64,000 nucleotides of DNA from Nocardia aobensis NBRC 100429 (GCF_000308375.1 NZ_BAFQ01000006.1:50546-114545); one strand, 5' to 3'; counted from the first letter of the stretch, positions 40,104 through 48,358 are shown. Translations and numbers: made by a program. The notes: generated by a model not told the origin, from the letters alone.

Positions 40104-40613
40104 GTGGCCAGCAGTGAGACGGCGACCGAACCGGTCGATCGAACCGGCGATACCTTGCGACACAAGGTCGTCACCGCCCTGCGGCAGGGATCGGCTTTTC
40201 TGGTGGTCGGCGCGATCGGATTTCTCGTCGACGCCGGAACCTACAATCTGCTGGTCTTCTGGGGCGGCGACGGAGTTCTGAATCACGCGCCGCTGGTCGC
40301 GAAGATCATCTCGATTCTGGTGGCCACGGTGGTCACGTATTTCGGCAACAAATGGTGGACTTTCGCGCACAAGCAGGGCGGCAGTCCCGCCCGCGAATAT
40401 CTGCTCTATGCCGTTTTCAACGTGGTTGCCATCGGATTGCAGCTGGGGTGTCTGGCATTCTCCCGATATGTCCTGCACCTGTCCTCGCCGCTGGCGGACA
40501 ACATCTCCGGCACCCTGATCGGCCAGATCGTGGCGGTGGTTTTCCGCTACTGGGCCTACGACACTTTCGTCTTCGCCGAGTCGCGCTCGGGTCGGTCGGA
40601 CGCCGCGACATGA
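40104..40613 (+). CDS. Second GtrA-family membrane protein
   Basis: A 169-residue protein with four TM helices: GSAFLVVGAIGFLVDAGTYNLL, then ATVVTYFGNKWWTFAHK with the GtrA N-K/R-W-W-T-F turn, and two more ending VVFRYWAYDTFVF. The probable role is moving a polyprenyl-phosphate sugar across the membrane. It lies divergently 228 bp from a GT2 and DUF2142 pair, completing a set like phage gtrA-gtrB-gtrX. The frame is open far upstream; the GTG at 40104 gives a typical short N-terminus, with a GTG at 40086 as alternative. glfT2 follows after 96 bp. Confidence 0.88.
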   Translation: MASSETATEPVDRTGDTLRHKVVTALRQGSAFLVVGAIGFLVDAGTYNLLVFWGGDGVLNHAPLVAKIISILVATVVTYFGNKWWTFAHKQGGSPAREYLLYAVFNVVAIGLQLGCLAFSRYVLHLSSPLADNISGTLIGQIVAVVFRYWAYDTFVFAESRSGRSDAAT

Positions 40614-40709
40614 GACGGACATAATGGGTATCGCTCGCACCGAGCCCGCACTTGACCGCGCCCGCGCCGCATTCGGCGCCATCGGACACTGTTTACGAGG
40701 GATTCCACC

Positions 40710-42605
40710 ATGGATCAGTCGGCTGGCCAGGCCGTGACCGCCACCGAGAACGACCCGCGGATCGCCGAGCCCGCACCCGGCGCCCTGCGGACCGAGCACC
40801 GCGCCCCCGACCGCCTGGTTCTGGCCCGGGGCATCTTCACCGGCCCGGCGCCGAAGATCAGCGACGAACTCTATGCGGTGGTCAAGGGCAAATCGCACCG
40901 CGAACGGCAGTCGTTGCGGCTGGAAAAGGGCGCGCACGCCCACACCAACACCTATTTCGGCCGATTCGCGGCCAGTTACTGGCAGCGCTGGACGACGGTG
41001 ACCGAGGTCGAGGTCTCGATGCGGGTCGCGGTCGGTGACCGGGCCCGGATCCGGCTGGCCGCCTCCGATATCGCCGGGCACCGGCGCATCATCGACTCCG
41101 CGGATGTGCATTCCGACGGGACGGTGACTCTGCGGGCGCCGCTGGATCAGTATGTGGACGGCGGGGCGCTGTGGGTCGAATTCGATGCTGTCGGAGGCGA
41201 ACTCGCGATCGGTGAGCTCACCTGGACCGCGCCCGCGCCGGATCGCGTCCGCCCGGTCGCGATCGCGATCTGCACCTTCAATCGGGCCGAGGACTGCGCG
41301 CACACCGTCGCCGCCCTCGCCTCGGATCCGGAGGTGCTGGCGGCCATCGACGCGGTGTACGTGGTCGACCAGGGCACCGACCTGGTATCGGACCGGGAGC
41401 TGTTCCAGCAGACGCAGCCGCGTTTCGGTGACAAGCTGCGCTACATCCGGCAACCGAATCTCGGCGGGGCGGGCGGCTTCACCCGCGGGTTGTACGAGGT
41501 GTCGGCGGCGAACGAGCACGCCGATGTCATCCTGATGGACGACGACATTCTCTGCGAGCCCGAAACGGTGTTGCGGCTCAACGCCTTTGCCAATCTCACG
41601 GTGGAACCGACCCTGGTCGGCGCGCAGATGCTGTTCCTGCTGAACCCCGACTATCTCAACGTCGGCGCCGAGGAGGTGCACCTGAACGAGCTGCGGCACG
41701 GTCAGAAGGTGCCCAAGGCGTTGCGCAACACCAGCATGCTCAAGCGCAATCAGGAGCGCCGCGTCGACGCCGGCTACAACGCCTGGTGGACCTGCCTGAT
41801 CCCGGCCGAGGTGGTGGCGCGGATCGGACTGCCGCTGCCGATCTTCTTCCAGTGGGACGACGTCGAATACGGTGTCCGCGCCCGCGAGGCGGGATTCGTG
41901 ACCGTGACGCTGCCGAATGCGGCGGTCTGGCACGCGGACTTCTACTGGAAGGACTTCGACGACTGGGCGCGCTACTTCAGTATGCGCAATTCGCTCATCG
42001 TCAGCTCCATGCACACCGATCTGGACGCGAAGGCGGTGACCCGCAAGCTGTTCCGTGAGATCGCGGAATATCTGGTGGGTATGCAGTACGGTCTCGCGCA
42101 CACCACACTGCAGGGCATCGAGGATTTCCTGCAAGGCCCGAAGATCCTGCGCGACGGTGGAATTCAGGCCCTCGCGGCCGCCCGCACCAGCCGCGGTGAC
42201 TACGGCGAGACCACGAAGCACGCGGCCGCCACCGCACCGGTCCGGCAGTCCGACATCCAGCTCCGCCGCGCCGGCGGCGAACCGAGCCGCCCACTGCTGG
42301 TGCTGGTCAAGCGTGCGATCCAGCAGTGGACCGGGCGCACCCAGCACGGCGTCGTCGGCGTCACCCGCGAGGATGCGCACTGGTGGCATCTGGCCCTGTT
42401 CGATCACGTCGTGGTGACCGACGCCTCCCAGTCCGGCGTGCGAATCCGGCAGCGGGACAAGGAGAAAGCCCGTGCCCTGCTGCTGCGCACCGTCCGGGCC
42501 CTGCGCCGGCTGCGCCGCGAACTTCCGGAGCTGAGCCGCCAGTACCGGGCCGCGGCACCGGAATTGACCAGCCGCGAGAACTGGGAACGGCTGTACGGCA
42601 TCTGA
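40710..42605 (+). CDS. glfT2: Bifunctional galactofuranosyltransferase GlfT2
   Basis: Polymerises the galactan of arabinogalactan from UDP-galactofuranose, alternating beta-1,5 and beta-1,6 links, at the cytosolic face of the membrane. The 631-residue protein has an N-terminal beta-sandwich, then a GT-A domain with AICTFNRAEDC, the metal-binding LMDDDILCEP (Asp277-279), FFQWDDVEYGVRA with the catalytic Asp383/384 pair, and WHADFYWKDFDDW with His408. A helical C-terminus makes the tetramer in the mycobacterial enzyme. The ATG at 40710 has GAGGG upstream. The UDP-galactopyranose mutase gene that often adjoins it is not present here. Confidence 0.97.
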   Translation: MDQSAGQAVTATENDPRIAEPAPGALRTEHRAPDRLVLARGIFTGPAPKISDELYAVVKGKSHRERQSLRLEKGAHAHTNTYFGRFAASYWQRWTTVTEVEVSMRVAVGDRARIRLAASDIAGHRRIIDSADVHSDGTVTLRAPLDQYVDGGALWVEFDAVGGELAIGELTWTAPAPDRVRPVAIAICTFNRAEDCAHTVAALASDPEVLAAIDAVYVVDQGTDLVSDRELFQQTQPRFGDKLRYIRQPNLGGAGGFTRGLYEVSAANEHADVILMDDDILCEPETVLRLNAFANLTVEPTLVGAQMLFLLNPDYLNVGAEEVHLNELRHGQKVPKALRNTSMLKRNQERRVDAGYNAWWTCLIPAEVVARIGLPLPIFFQWDDVEYGVRAREAGFVTVTLPNAAVWHADFYWKDFDDWARYFSMRNSLIVSSMHTDLDAKAVTRKLFREIAEYLVGMQYGLAHTTLQGIEDFLQGPKILRDGGIQALAAARTSRGDYGETTKHAAATAPVRQSDIQLRRAGGEPSRPLLVLVKRAIQQWTGRTQHGVVGVTREDAHWWHLALFDHVVVTDASQSGVRIRQRDKEKARALLLRTVRALRRLRRELPELSRQYRAAAPELTSRENWERLYGI

Positions 42606-42652
42606 TCCGCGGGCCCGCCCGGTACGTCACCGGGCGGGCCGCCGCGGATCAG
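42602..42652. terminator. Bidirectional terminator overlapping both stop codons
   Basis: A long two-part stem: outer arms CTGATCCGCGG/CCGCGGATCAG and inner arms GCCCGCCCGGT/ACCGGGCGGGC, loop ACGTC, 2-nt bulge. The outer arms contain the stop codon of glfT2 and of the convergent exported-protein gene. Confidence 0.9.
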
Positions 42653-43092
42653 TGCCCGAACGAGCCGGTCGGAGGTGGCGGCGGATTGTTGTCGACGACA
42701 GCGCCGAGATATCGGAACGAGGTCGGGTAGGTCGGTTGCGGAAGGTCCGGGACGAACCGCGGCGGCTGCTGGTTCCAGGTGCCGTCGGGCTTTATATCGG
42801 GCGGCGGGGTCTCGAAGTGGCCGGGACCGCTCTCCATCGGGCACGCGTCGTTGATGCGGGCGTCACCGTGCGGCGGCACCCATGCCGTACCCCGGACCGT
42901 GCCACCCAGGCCCGAGCAGACGATCTCGGCGTCCACCCGGTAGGTGTCGTCGTTGTCGTTGTGGCAGCCGGCCCACTCGCAGAACACACCGGGTGAGACC
43001 TCGACGGCGGATGCGCCGGCCGCACCCCCGATCAGTGTGCTCGCGGCGACGGCCGACACGACCGTCGCGCCGAAAATCCAGCGGTATTCCAT
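42649..43092 (-). CDS. Small exported protein, Cys-containing
   Basis: A 147-residue protein with a signal peptide (WIFGATVVSAVAASTLIGGAAGASA) and a mature region with four cysteines (FCEWAGCHNDND, IVCSGL, NDACPM) likely to pair as disulfides. The C-terminus is proline-rich (NNPPPPPTGSFGH). I do not recognise the family. It is convergent with glfT2 and monocistronic, with terminators on both sides. The two CxxxxC-like pairs suggest a small stable secreted domain, perhaps surface-associated. Confidence 0.75.
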   Translation of the reverse strand: MEYRWIFGATVVSAVAASTLIGGAAGASAVEVSPGVFCEWAGCHNDNDDTYRVDAEIVCSGLGGTVRGTAWVPPHGDARINDACPMESGPGHFETPPPDIKPDGTWNQQPPRFVPDLPQPTYPTSFRYLGAVVDNNPPPPPTGSFGH

Positions 43093-43211
43093 CGCGAATC
43101 AACTCCCCTCGATATCGCTGCCGTGGACTCTACCCCGCACGGCCGGAAACCGTTGTGGCACAGATAATGCCGTGTTCGCACGGCACGCGTTGACCATCTT
43201 CGCACTCCTGT

Positions 43212-43259
43212 CGACAGCCCGACCCGGTGCCAATGTATCGGCCTCGGATCGGGCTGTCG
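43212..43259 (-). terminator. Terminator hairpin after SDR gene
   Basis: Arms CGACAGCCCGA and TCGGGCTGTCG (11 bp, perfect) around a 26-nt loop, 40 bp downstream of the SDR stop and upstream of the exported-protein start. Confidence 0.65.
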
Positions 43260-43298
43260 GTAGTGGCAACACCACTGTGGCGGGGAGTGCGGACCGGC

Positions 43299-44147
43299 CT
43301 AGAGGAACAGGTCCGTGGTCAGCGGGCCGTCACCGGGGACCACGCGGTACTTGTCCAGATCGGTGACGCCGTGCGCGTTCAGCACCTCGTCATCGATGAA
43401 GAAGTTGCCGGTGGTGTCCTTGGCGGGGGAGGTGAGGACCAGGTAGGCGGCGTCGGCGTAGATGTCGGGGGTGCGGGAGGTCTGGACCATGTCCTCACCG
43501 CCGAGCAGGTTGCGGACCGCGGCGGTGGCGATGGTGGTGCGCGGCCACAGCGAGTTCACGCCGATGCCGTACTTGCGCAGCTCCTCGGCCAAACCCAGAG
43601 TGGTGAGCGACATTCCGTACTTGGCGATGGTGTAGCCCAGCGAGCTGCCCGCCCATTTCGGGTCGAGGTTCAGCGGCGGCGAGAGGGTGAGGATATGCGG
43701 GTTGCGCCCGGCCTCGGCCGATTCCCTCAGCGCCGGGATGCTGGTCTTCGACAGCAGGAAACTGCCGCGGCAGTTGATGTCCTGCATCAGATCGTACTTC
43801 TTCATCGACAGCGTCTCGGTCGGTGACAGATCGATGGCCGAGGCGTTGTTGACGACGATATCGATTCCGCCGAACCGCTCCACGGTCTGGCGCACGGCTT
43901 CGGCGACGCCCTCGTCGTCGCGCACATCGCCGACGAATTTGTGCACCCGGCCGCCCGCGGCCTCGAGCTCCTCGGCGGCGGTGTGGATCGTGCCAGGAAG
44001 TTTCGGATGCGGCTGATCGGTCTTGGCGATCAGCGTGATGTTCGCACCGTCGGCGGCGGCCCGCTTGGCGATCTCCAGGCCGATGCCGCGGCTGCCGCCC
44101 GACATGATCATGGTGCGGCCGGCCAATGGCTTACCAGCTTCGGTCAT
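43299..44147 (-). CDS. Short-chain dehydrogenase, HSDL2-like
   Basis: A 282-residue NAD(P)-dependent SDR: cofactor motif MSGGSRGIGLEI, VVNNASAID, and active-site YTIAKYG, with the serine strand HILTLSPPLNL. The long insert after the first helix (KTDQPHPKLPGTIHTAAEEL) is characteristic of the SDR domain of hydroxysteroid-dehydrogenase-like protein 2, here without the C-terminal SCP2 domain. The substrate is unknown, possibly a fatty or steroid intermediate. Upstream lie a good promoter, a perfect 20-bp palindrome over its -35 element, and a 12-bp hairpin in the leader, so expression is probably tightly controlled. Confidence 0.88.
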   Translation of the reverse strand: MTEAGKPLAGRTMIMSGGSRGIGLEIAKRAAADGANITLIAKTDQPHPKLPGTIHTAAEELEAAGGRVHKFVGDVRDDEGVAEAVRQTVERFGGIDIVVNNASAIDLSPTETLSMKKYDLMQDINCRGSFLLSKTSIPALRESAEAGRNPHILTLSPPLNLDPKWAGSSLGYTIAKYGMSLTTLGLAEELRKYGIGVNSLWPRTTIATAAVRNLLGGEDMVQTSRTPDIYADAAYLVLTSPAKDTTGNFFIDDEVLNAHGVTDLDKYRVVPGDGPLTTDLFL

Positions 44148-44170
44148 ATCCCTGCTCCCGTCTGTGCGAT

Positions 44171-44211
44171 CACCCCGGCTCCATGATCGGCGATCCGAAG
44201 GAGCCGGGGTG
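44171..44211 (-). terminator. Hairpin between rsgA and SDR gene
   Basis: Perfect 12-bp arms CACCCCGGCTCC (44171-44182) and GGAGCCGGGGTG (44200-44211), loop 17 nt. It lies 63 bp after the rsgA stop and ends 23 bp before the SDR start. It can terminate rsgA, but it also falls within the SDR leader, where it could attenuate. Confidence 0.7.
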
Positions 44212-44229
44212 CTGAACTACCCGATTCGC

Positions 44230-44270
44230 ACAGTAGGGCACCGCGGCGAGCTATGCAACCAGTTGCATAG
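44230..44270 (-). promoter_or_regulatory. SDR promoter with overlapping palindromic operator
   Basis: On the minus strand, -35 TTGCAT (44253-44258) and -10 TACTGT (44230-44235) are 17 bp apart. The perfect palindrome CTATGCAACCAGTTGCATAG at 44251-44270 covers the -35 box, a classic repressor layout. No regulator gene lies beside it. Confidence 0.6.
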
Positions 44271-44274
44271 TCGG

Positions 44275-45363
44275 TCAGCGACGATGGCGACGAGGATCAC
44301 GTTCCTTGTACATCCGCCGCTGCGATTTGCTGATCTCGCGCCAGACCCGCTCCCGTTCGGCGCGCAACCGCGCGTCGCTGCGGGCGGCGAGACGGTCGTT
44401 CTCGCGCTGCAGTTTGCGGTAGCTGTCCAGTCGTCGCTGCGGCAGCTCGCCGGTGTCGAGGGCCGCGAGAATCGCGCATCCGGGCTCGGTGCGGTGTTCG
44501 CAGTCGGAGAATCGGCATTGCGCCGCGAGCGATTCGATATCGGTGAAGGTCCGGGCCAGACCCTGTTCGGCAGCCCAGAGCCCGATCGCCCGGAGGCCGG
44601 GGGTGTCGATCAGGGTGCCGCCGCCGGGGATCGGCCGCAACTCGCGATGCGCCGTGGTGTGGCGCCCCCGCTTGTCCGAGGCGCGGACCCGGTCCGTCGC
44701 GAAAACCTCCTCGCTCAGCAGCGCATTGGCCAGAGTCGACTTGCCCGCGCCGGACGATCCGATCAGTGCGACCGTGCCGGCCGCCACCGCACACAGCACA
44801 TCCATCCCGGCGCCGGTGGTCGTCGAGACCGGCACCACCGCCGCACCCGGCGCCGCGGCGCGCACGTCGGGCAGTGGAACATCCGGCGCCAGATCGTATT
44901 TCGTCAGCACCACGATCGGCTGCGCACCGGATTCCCAGACCAGAGCCAGCATCCGTTCGATGCGACCCAGGTCGATCTCACCGTCGGCGGCGACACAGAT
45001 CGCGACGGTGTCCACATTGGTGGCCAGCACCTGTGCGTCGGAGCGGCCGGATACCGTCGCCCGCTGCAGAATTGTACGGCGCGGCAACAACTTTCGTACC
45101 GTGAACGCCGGCCCGGCGGACGTCTCGGCCGGTGCGACGGCGACCCAGTCACCGGTACACAGGCCGTTGATGTTGGTATCCGCCCGCGGACAGGAAGCGC
45201 GTGCGAGCCCGTCGGGCGTCGCGACATCGCATTCACTGCGATCCATCCGGATCACGCGGGCCGGGACCCAGCCGGTATCGAGCAGCCCTGCGTACGCGGC
45301 GGAGAGGTCGGCGGTCCAGCCATAGGGAAGGAGACGGTCGTAATCGACCATGAGGGGAGACAT
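44275..45363 (-). CDS. rsgA: Ribosome small-subunit GTPase RsgA
   Basis: Circularly permuted GTPase that helps late maturation of the 30S subunit. The 362-residue protein has an N-terminal OB-like domain (GDWVAVAP), the permuted G motifs in order G4 (LTKYDL), G1 (LIGSSGAGKSTL), G2/G3 (HTTAHREL, LIDTPGLRAIGL), and the C-terminal zinc site (CRFSDCEHRTEPGC) followed by a basic tail. That order and the zinc cluster are diagnostic. The ATG at 45363 or the one four codons later are both possible. A 31-codon ORF with a strong ribosome-binding site ends 30 bp upstream and may be co-transcribed. Confidence 0.93.
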   Translation of the reverse strand: MSPLMVDYDRLLPYGWTADLSAAYAGLLDTGWVPARVIRMDRSECDVATPDGLARASCPRADTNINGLCTGDWVAVAPAETSAGPAFTVRKLLPRRTILQRATVSGRSDAQVLATNVDTVAICVAADGEIDLGRIERMLALVWESGAQPIVVLTKYDLAPDVPLPDVRAAAPGAAVVPVSTTTGAGMDVLCAVAAGTVALIGSSGAGKSTLANALLSEEVFATDRVRASDKRGRHTTAHRELRPIPGGGTLIDTPGLRAIGLWAAEQGLARTFTDIESLAAQCRFSDCEHRTEPGCAILAALDTGELPQRRLDSYRKLQRENDRLAARSDARLRAERERVWREISKSQRRMYKERDPRRHRR

Positions 45364-45393
45364 CCTTCGTCGGGCACCGAGCCCGCGAAGGGC

Positions 45394-45489
45394 TCAGTGC
45401 ATGGGGAGGAAAGTGGAAATACGTGCGGTGGAGCGCTTTTCGGTCTGATACCGGGCTCCGTCCGCGACAATCCGACTGTCGACGTTCAC
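45394..45489 (-). CDS. Putative 31-residue small protein upstream of rsgA
   Basis: A short ORF starting with GTG and reading VNVDSRIVADGARYQ at its N-terminus, ending FLPMH. The evidence for translation is an ideal GAGGAGGT element 7 nt before the GTG, and a position 30 bp before rsgA on the same strand. It has no TM segment or cysteine and matches no family I know. It could be a functional microprotein or a leader peptide coupling rsgA to translation status. Treat it as a candidate. Confidence 0.45.
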   Translation of the reverse strand: MNVDSRIVADGARYQTEKRSTARISTFLPMH

Positions 45490-45626
45490 GTATTCCACCT
45501 CCTCGACCCTCTCGTGTCTCGATACTCGGGTTCGGTCGCCTCCGCGACCGGATGGATAAACAATGACAGCCCGCCGCGCGGGCCGCAACGTATTTTCCCG
45601 GGCCTACTTCGTCCCGGGCCGCTCGA

Positions 45627-46484
45627 TCAGATCGTGCAGGCGATCAGCAACTGCAGCAGGATGAACACCCCGACCACGCCGAGGCTGATGTAGGAAACGA
45701 TCGCACCGGGTGCGGCCTGCGGTACCGGCCCGATGGCGCCGTTGATGAAGGCGATGGCAGGCGACTTGTAGTAGACGTGGGTGCTGTGGCCCTCCGCGAC
45801 CGGCACGGTCGTCTCGGCCGGACCCATATCCCACAGCCACTTGGTCGCCACCCGCACATGATGCTGGCCGGGACCGACCGGAATGTGGGTCTGTCCCCAC
45901 TTCGCCATCGGCACCTCCATGCCGTCGACGAGAATCTTCGGGCCGGTCAGCGCGAGCAGGAAACCCAGCGGGAAGTACGAGGCGTCGACGACGATGCCCT
46001 GCGGCCCCGGTTGCGGCTGGAACTGTACCGCCGGGCCGTAGGCGCCGTATTGGCCCTGCGGTGCACCAGGCGCACCGTAAGGCGCCGGCCCGCCGTTGAA
46101 CGGCTGCTGACCCGGATAGGGCTGTGCCCCATAGGGATTCGCCGACGGCTGACCGTAGGGCTGCGGCGGAGCCTGGGGCGCGCCCCAACCCGGCGCGTGA
46201 TGCGGCTGGGAGACGTTGTGCGGCTGGGGGATATGCGGCTGCGAGCCCGCGTGCGGCTGCGAGCCCGCGTGCGGCTGCGAGCCCGCGTGCGGCTGCGAGC
46301 CCGCGTGCGGCTGCGGATGTCCCGGCGCGGCAACGGCTCCGCTACCGCCGTGCGGCGGTGGCGCGCCGTAGGGACCGTTGGGCTGTGGCGCTCCGGGATA
46401 CGGCTGCGCCGGCGGATACGGCTGTCCACCGTTCGGTGGGAATGGTTGCCCATAGGGTGGCTGCCCACCGTAGGGGTTGCTCAC
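45627..46484 (-). CDS. Proline-rich protein with C-terminal membrane anchor
   Basis: A 285-residue protein. Residues 1-170 are Pro/Gln/Gly/Tyr-rich and contain four exact repeats of QPHAGS plus shorter QPH variants. A compact domain follows (VVDASYFPLGFLLALTGPKILVDG, WGQTHIPVGPGQHHVRVATKW), and a TM helix (ISLGVVGVFILLQLLIACTI) closes it. The folded part resembles small actinomycete proteins of unknown role with a PEGA-like beta pattern; this is only an impression. It is next to glfT1 on the same strand, so envelope localisation is likely. Confidence 0.78.
   Translation of the reverse strand: MSNPYGGQPPYGQPFPPNGGQPYPPAQPYPGAPQPNGPYGAPPPHGGSGAVAAPGHPQPHAGSQPHAGSQPHAGSQPHAGSQPHIPQPHNVSQPHHAPGWGAPQAPPQPYGQPSANPYGAQPYPGQQPFNGGPAPYGAPGAPQGQYGAYGPAVQFQPQPGPQGIVVDASYFPLGFLLALTGPKILVDGMEVPMAKWGQTHIPVGPGQHHVRVATKWLWDMGPAETTVPVAEGHSTHVYYKSPAIAFINGAIGPVPQAAPGAIVSYISLGVVGVFILLQLLIACTI
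46234..46319. repeat. 18-bp tandem repeat encoding QPHAGS
   Basis: The unit TGCGGCTGCGAGCCCGCG is repeated exactly at 46234, 46252, 46270 and 46288, with a partial fifth copy. It lies inside the proline-rich gene and keeps the reading frame, so copy number could vary without disrupting the protein. Confidence 0.9.
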
Positions 46485-46515
46485 AGCCGTACCTCCTCAT
46501 GCCAAAAGCACTGAT

Positions 46516-47439
46516 CTAACCGGGTTTATGGAACTGCTCGCGTCGCCCCAGACGCCGCAGCCGCAACCATTCTCGCAGACCGGCCGGATCTTTTTGCTGT
46601 ACGAGGAAGAACCAGGAGAACCGCGCCCACTCCTGGGGGAGCAGTTTGCGCATACCGGGCTGTGCCATCAAATAGCCACGGTTGCGGTAGGTGAAATAGC
46701 GTTTGACCGGATCGTCCGGATACTGGGTGTGCATCCGCCCGCCCAGAATCGGCTTGAATTCCGCCGACCCGTTCGGGTGCAGATACGCCGTCTGCAAACA
46801 GGTTCCGAACGGCAGGCCCGAACGCACCAGCCGCCGGTGCACCTCGACCTCGTCGCCGCGCACGAACAGTCGCAGATCGGGCACGCCGATCACCTCGAGC
46901 GCCTCGGCGGAGATCAGGGCGCCGTTGAACAGCGACGCGATGCCGGGCAGGAAGTCTTCGTCGCCGAGCTCGGACCGCAGCCGCCGCCACACCACGCCGC
47001 GGCGCAGCGGAAATGCCAGCCGATCGGGATCGTCGATATCGGCGACCACCGGCGAGACTTCCGAAAGACCGTGGCGCCCGGCGCAATCGAGCAACTTCTC
47101 CAGCACGTCCGGACCTTCGGGGCGGCCGTCGTCGTCGGCCAGCCACACCCAGTCCGCGCCCATGGTCAGCGCGTGCAACATGCCGAGGGCGAAACCGCCG
47201 GCGCCACCGAGATTGTGTTCCGAACCCAGATAGGTGGATTCGATCGGCTGTTCTTCCACCATCTCGCCGACCTCGGGCTCGTTGCCGTTGTCGATGACGA
47301 TCAGATGGTCGATCGGGCGGGTCTGCGAGGCGAGCACCTTCAGCGATTCGCTCAGCAGTTCCCGGCGTTTGTGAGTCACGACCACCGCGATGATCCGGGC
47401 CACTCCGCTGTCCGCGGACGGGGCCGCCTGATCACTCAT
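46516..47439 (-). CDS. glfT1: Galactofuranosyltransferase GlfT1
   Basis: Adds the first two galactofuranose units to the rhamnosyl-GlcNAc linker, starting galactan synthesis in the cytosol. The 307-residue GT2 has IAVVVTHKRRELL, YLGSEHNLGGAGGFALGML, the DxD motif WVWLADDDGRPEG, GIASLFNGALISA, and the HPNGSAEFKPILGGRMHTQYPDD segment that closely follows the M. tuberculosis Rv3782 protein as I recall it. The frame is open to an ATG at 47547 that overlaps the wzt stop by 4 bp, but the extra 36 residues span an inverted repeat and lie outside the family. AAGG precedes the ATG at 47439. Operon: wzm, wzt, glfT1. Confidence 0.94.
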   Translation of the reverse strand: MSDQAAPSADSGVARIIAVVVTHKRRELLSESLKVLASQTRPIDHLIVIDNGNEPEVGEMVEEQPIESTYLGSEHNLGGAGGFALGMLHALTMGADWVWLADDDGRPEGPDVLEKLLDCAGRHGLSEVSPVVADIDDPDRLAFPLRRGVVWRRLRSELGDEDFLPGIASLFNGALISAEALEVIGVPDLRLFVRGDEVEVHRRLVRSGLPFGTCLQTAYLHPNGSAEFKPILGGRMHTQYPDDPVKRYFTYRNRGYLMAQPGMRKLLPQEWARFSWFFLVQQKDPAGLREWLRLRRLGRREQFHKPG

Positions 47440-47459
47440 GGTCGTGTCCTTGTCTTCTG

Positions 47460-47524
47460 GGACATGGGCGGAGCGCTGCGTGGTTACGCTACGCTCCCGC
47501 CTCCGCGCCTGACCGCCCATGTCC
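47460..47524. repeat. 12-bp inverted repeat between wzt and glfT1
   Basis: GGACATGGGCGG (47460-47471) pairs exactly with CCGCCCATGTCC (47513-47524) around a 41-nt loop; adjacent CTTGTCTTCTG is also directly repeated on both sides. It lies in the leader of glfT1 and could form an RNA stem. Confidence 0.7.
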
Positions 47525-47543
47525 TTGTCTTCTGCCGCCGTCG

Positions 47544-48350
47544 TCATGCGGGATTGCGTTCGAGTTCGAGCTCACGCAGGATCTGCTTCACGTGATCGCC
47601 CGCCTCCGGGCCCTCGTAGGCGCGCACCACATCCTCGATATCACCCTGCATGCGCAGCGTGCCGTGGTCGATCCACATTGCGGTGTCGCACAATTGGGCC
47701 AGGAATTCGTTGGAATGGCTGCAGAACACCAGGATTCCGGAGCGCGCCACCAGATCGCGCAGCCGGTTGCGGGCCTTCTTCATGAATTCCGCGTCGACCG
47801 CGCCGATACCCTCGTCCAGTAGCAGGATTTCGGGATCGATCGAGGTCACCACGCCCATCGCCAGCCGCACCCGCATACCGGTCGAATAGGTGCGCAGCGG
47901 CATGTTCAGATATTCGCCGAGTTCGGTGAAGTCGGCGATCTCGTCGACCTTGGCCAGCATCTGCTTGCGGGTCTGCCCGAGGAACAGCCCGCGGATGATG
48001 ATGTTCTCGTAGCCGGAGATCTCCGGATCCATGCCGACACCGAGGTCGAACACCGGTGCCACCCGGCCGCGCACCCGCGCAGTGCCGCGGGTGGGCTCGT
48101 AGATGCCCGAGAGCAGCCGCAGCAGCGTCGACTTTCCGGCGCCGTTGTGGCCGACCAGGCCGACCCGGTCACCCTCCTTCAGCGACAGCGTGATGTCGCG
48201 CAGGGCCTCGACGACGACCACATCGGACTGATTGCGCCCGATGGATCCGCCGGCCTTGCCCAGGAAAGCCTTCTTCAGCGACCGTGACTTGGCGTCGAAG
48301 ATGGGGAACTCCACCCACGCCTGGTGGGTTTCGATACTTACTCCGGTCAT
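47544..48350 (-). CDS. wzt: ABC transporter ATPase Wzt (galactan export)
   Basis: Nucleotide-binding subunit of the two-component exporter thought to move lipid-linked galactan across the plasma membrane. The 268-residue ATPase has Walker A LVGHNGAGKSTLLRLL, the signature YSTGMRVRLAM, Walker B ILLLDEGIGAVD and the switch histidine in VFCSHSNEF. There is no C-terminal polysaccharide-binding domain, as in Rv3781. The frame is open upstream through wzm, but the ATG at 48350 has AGAGGA upstream and follows the wzm stop by 8 bp. Confidence 0.94.
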   Translation of the reverse strand: MTGVSIETHQAWVEFPIFDAKSRSLKKAFLGKAGGSIGRNQSDVVVVEALRDITLSLKEGDRVGLVGHNGAGKSTLLRLLSGIYEPTRGTARVRGRVAPVFDLGVGMDPEISGYENIIIRGLFLGQTRKQMLAKVDEIADFTELGEYLNMPLRTYSTGMRVRLAMGVVTSIDPEILLLDEGIGAVDAEFMKKARNRLRDLVARSGILVFCSHSNEFLAQLCDTAMWIDHGTLRMQGDIEDVVRAYEGPEAGDHVKQILRELELERNPA

Positions 48351-48358
48351 ATCGTCCT

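Noticed and set aside
46234..46319. CRISPR-like repeat array
   Set aside because: The units are contiguous with no spacers and keep a reading frame, so this is a coding tandem repeat. No CRISPR array or cas gene was seen anywhere in the window.
46477..47595. 372-codon frame on the + strand over glfT1
   Set aside because: Antisense to a clear GT2 gene with conserved GlfT1 motifs.
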